A stretch of 64,000 nucleotides of DNA, taken from the NCBI RefSeq assembly GCF_014207255.1, contig NZ_JACHCZ010000001.1, positions 1,913,378-1,977,377 of the forward strand, given 5' to 3'. The notes under the pieces were generated by a model. The model searched no databases. It saw only the letters and a program-made list of their open reading frames with translations, and was not told where the DNA came from. The stretch's first letter is position 1. Every line of letters starts with the position of its first letter. The translations under genes were made by a program, and so were the position numbers. This document shows, one piece after another, positions 63,627-64,000 of the stretch. The stretch is from Pseudomonas sp. JAI120. GTDB taxonomy: Bacteria; Pseudomonadota; Gammaproteobacteria; Pseudomonadales; Pseudomonadaceae.

Positions 63627-64000
63627 TCAGGACGCCTGGGGCACCGGGGCTTCGACAGGTTCAATTGTATCTTGGCGAACGACCGCACCGAACTGCTGCA
63701 TCATTTGCTGGATGAGCGGATCGCCGTGGATCGAGTCCTCAGCCTCCCGCTGGCGGTTGATACGCCGGCGGGTCGCGGCCTGGGCCGGGGTTTCCTGCTC
63801 GGGCTTGATCAACTCGATGGTGATGGTCAGCGTGCGCCCATGGTACTGGTTCAGGGCATCGTTGAGGCGCCGCTGCTGGGTCGCGTTGAACAGGGCGCTG
63901 TGGGCCGGGTCCAGGTGCAACAGCCAGTGGTCGCCGTCAATGGCGATCAGGGTGCAGTTGGCGGCGATGCTGCCGGTCATGCCGGAAATCGGCAGTTTCG
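63627..64000 (-). CDS. dnaX: DNA polymerase III tau/gamma subunit, C-terminal part (cut by window edge)
   Basis: This is the C-terminal 124 or so codons of DnaX; the frame is open through the right edge ([15 protein letters not shown]), so the gene continues outside. It contains the tau C-terminal domain ([20 protein letters not shown]) that contacts the polymerase alpha subunit and DnaB. The position next to ybaB confirms it. The AAA+ part lies beyond the window. Confidence 0.9.
   Translation of the reverse strand, partial: KLPISGMTGSIAANCTLIAIDGDHWLLHLDPAHSALFNATQQRRLNDALNQYHGRTLTITIELIKPEQETPAQAATRRRINRQREAEDSIHGDPLIQQMMQQFGAVVRQDTIEPVEAPVPQAS

Overview
The window comes from a Pseudomonas, most probably of the P. 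fluorescens group. The evidence is the anr, hemN and double cco (cbb3 oxidase) neighbourhood with aer nearby, the dnaX-ybaB-recR block, paired REP palindromes between genes, and GC-rich codon use with long antisense shadow frames. Nearly all genes are chromosomal core or group-conserved genes. The left edge holds a complete 40-residue gene and the right edge cuts dnaX.

Layout. 1-11.6 kb: a PA1414-like mini-gene, a LysR regulator divergent from a YbfB/YjiJ-type MFS transporter, an NCS1 nucleobase transporter, cvfB, several small envelope proteins, a DEAD-box helicase and a YbdG-type mechanosensitive channel. 11.9-17.2 kb: a compact five-gene operon plus a convergent Lrp/AsnC regulator. This is the most unusual part of the window. 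17.2-33.8 kb: an EamA transporter, azoR, a LysR regulator, an alpha/beta hydrolase and periplasmic cyclophilin, an ABC exporter, aqpZ, an acyltransferase-like protein, a porin, an ECF sigma and zinc-finger anti-sigma pair, a FabH-like synthase and hrpA. 33.8-35.3 kb: an AT-richer island with a tandem duplication and small Ser/Pro-rich genes, one of them split by a -1 frameshift at a slippery heptamer. 35.3-44.6 kb: aceK, two chemoreceptors (the second is Aer), two DMT transporters, a CPBP protease and a hydrolase. 44.7-60.7 kb: ccoNOQP-1, ccoNOQP-2, a Phd/PIN toxin-antitoxin pair, ccoGHIS, a TauE-like gene, hemN, a PA1545-like gene and anr. 60.8-64 kb: apt, recR, a CurA-like reductase, ybaB and the 3' part of dnaX.

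The standout system is at 11898-16706. Its first gene encodes a heme-oxygenase-like diiron domain followed by a C-terminal cupin. All seven expected diiron ligands (E190, E216, H226, E282, H312, D316, H319) and three cupin histidines (H402, H404, H443) are present. Their spacing matches that of the N-nitrosating enzyme SznF of streptozotocin biosynthesis as I recall it. Downstream, tightly packed, are a Rieske ferredoxin, an MFS exporter, an ATP-grasp ligase and a free-standing B3/B4 (PheRS editing-type) domain. I read this as an undescribed pathway for an N-oxidised or N-nitroso amino-acid-like metabolite, with its own electron donor, exporter and possibly a tRNA-proofreading self-protection factor.

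The respiratory block works as one low-oxygen unit. Anr senses oxygen through a 4Fe-4S cluster. ANR boxes precede ccoN2, ccoG and hemN but none is visible before ccoN1, consistent with one constitutive and one inducible oxidase. Paired GCGAC-N5-GTCGC palindromes, resembling RegA/PrrA/RoxR sites, also lie before ccoN2 and ccoG. CcoGHIS supply copper and assembly, HemN supplies heme under low oxygen, and Aer steers the cell along redox gradients.
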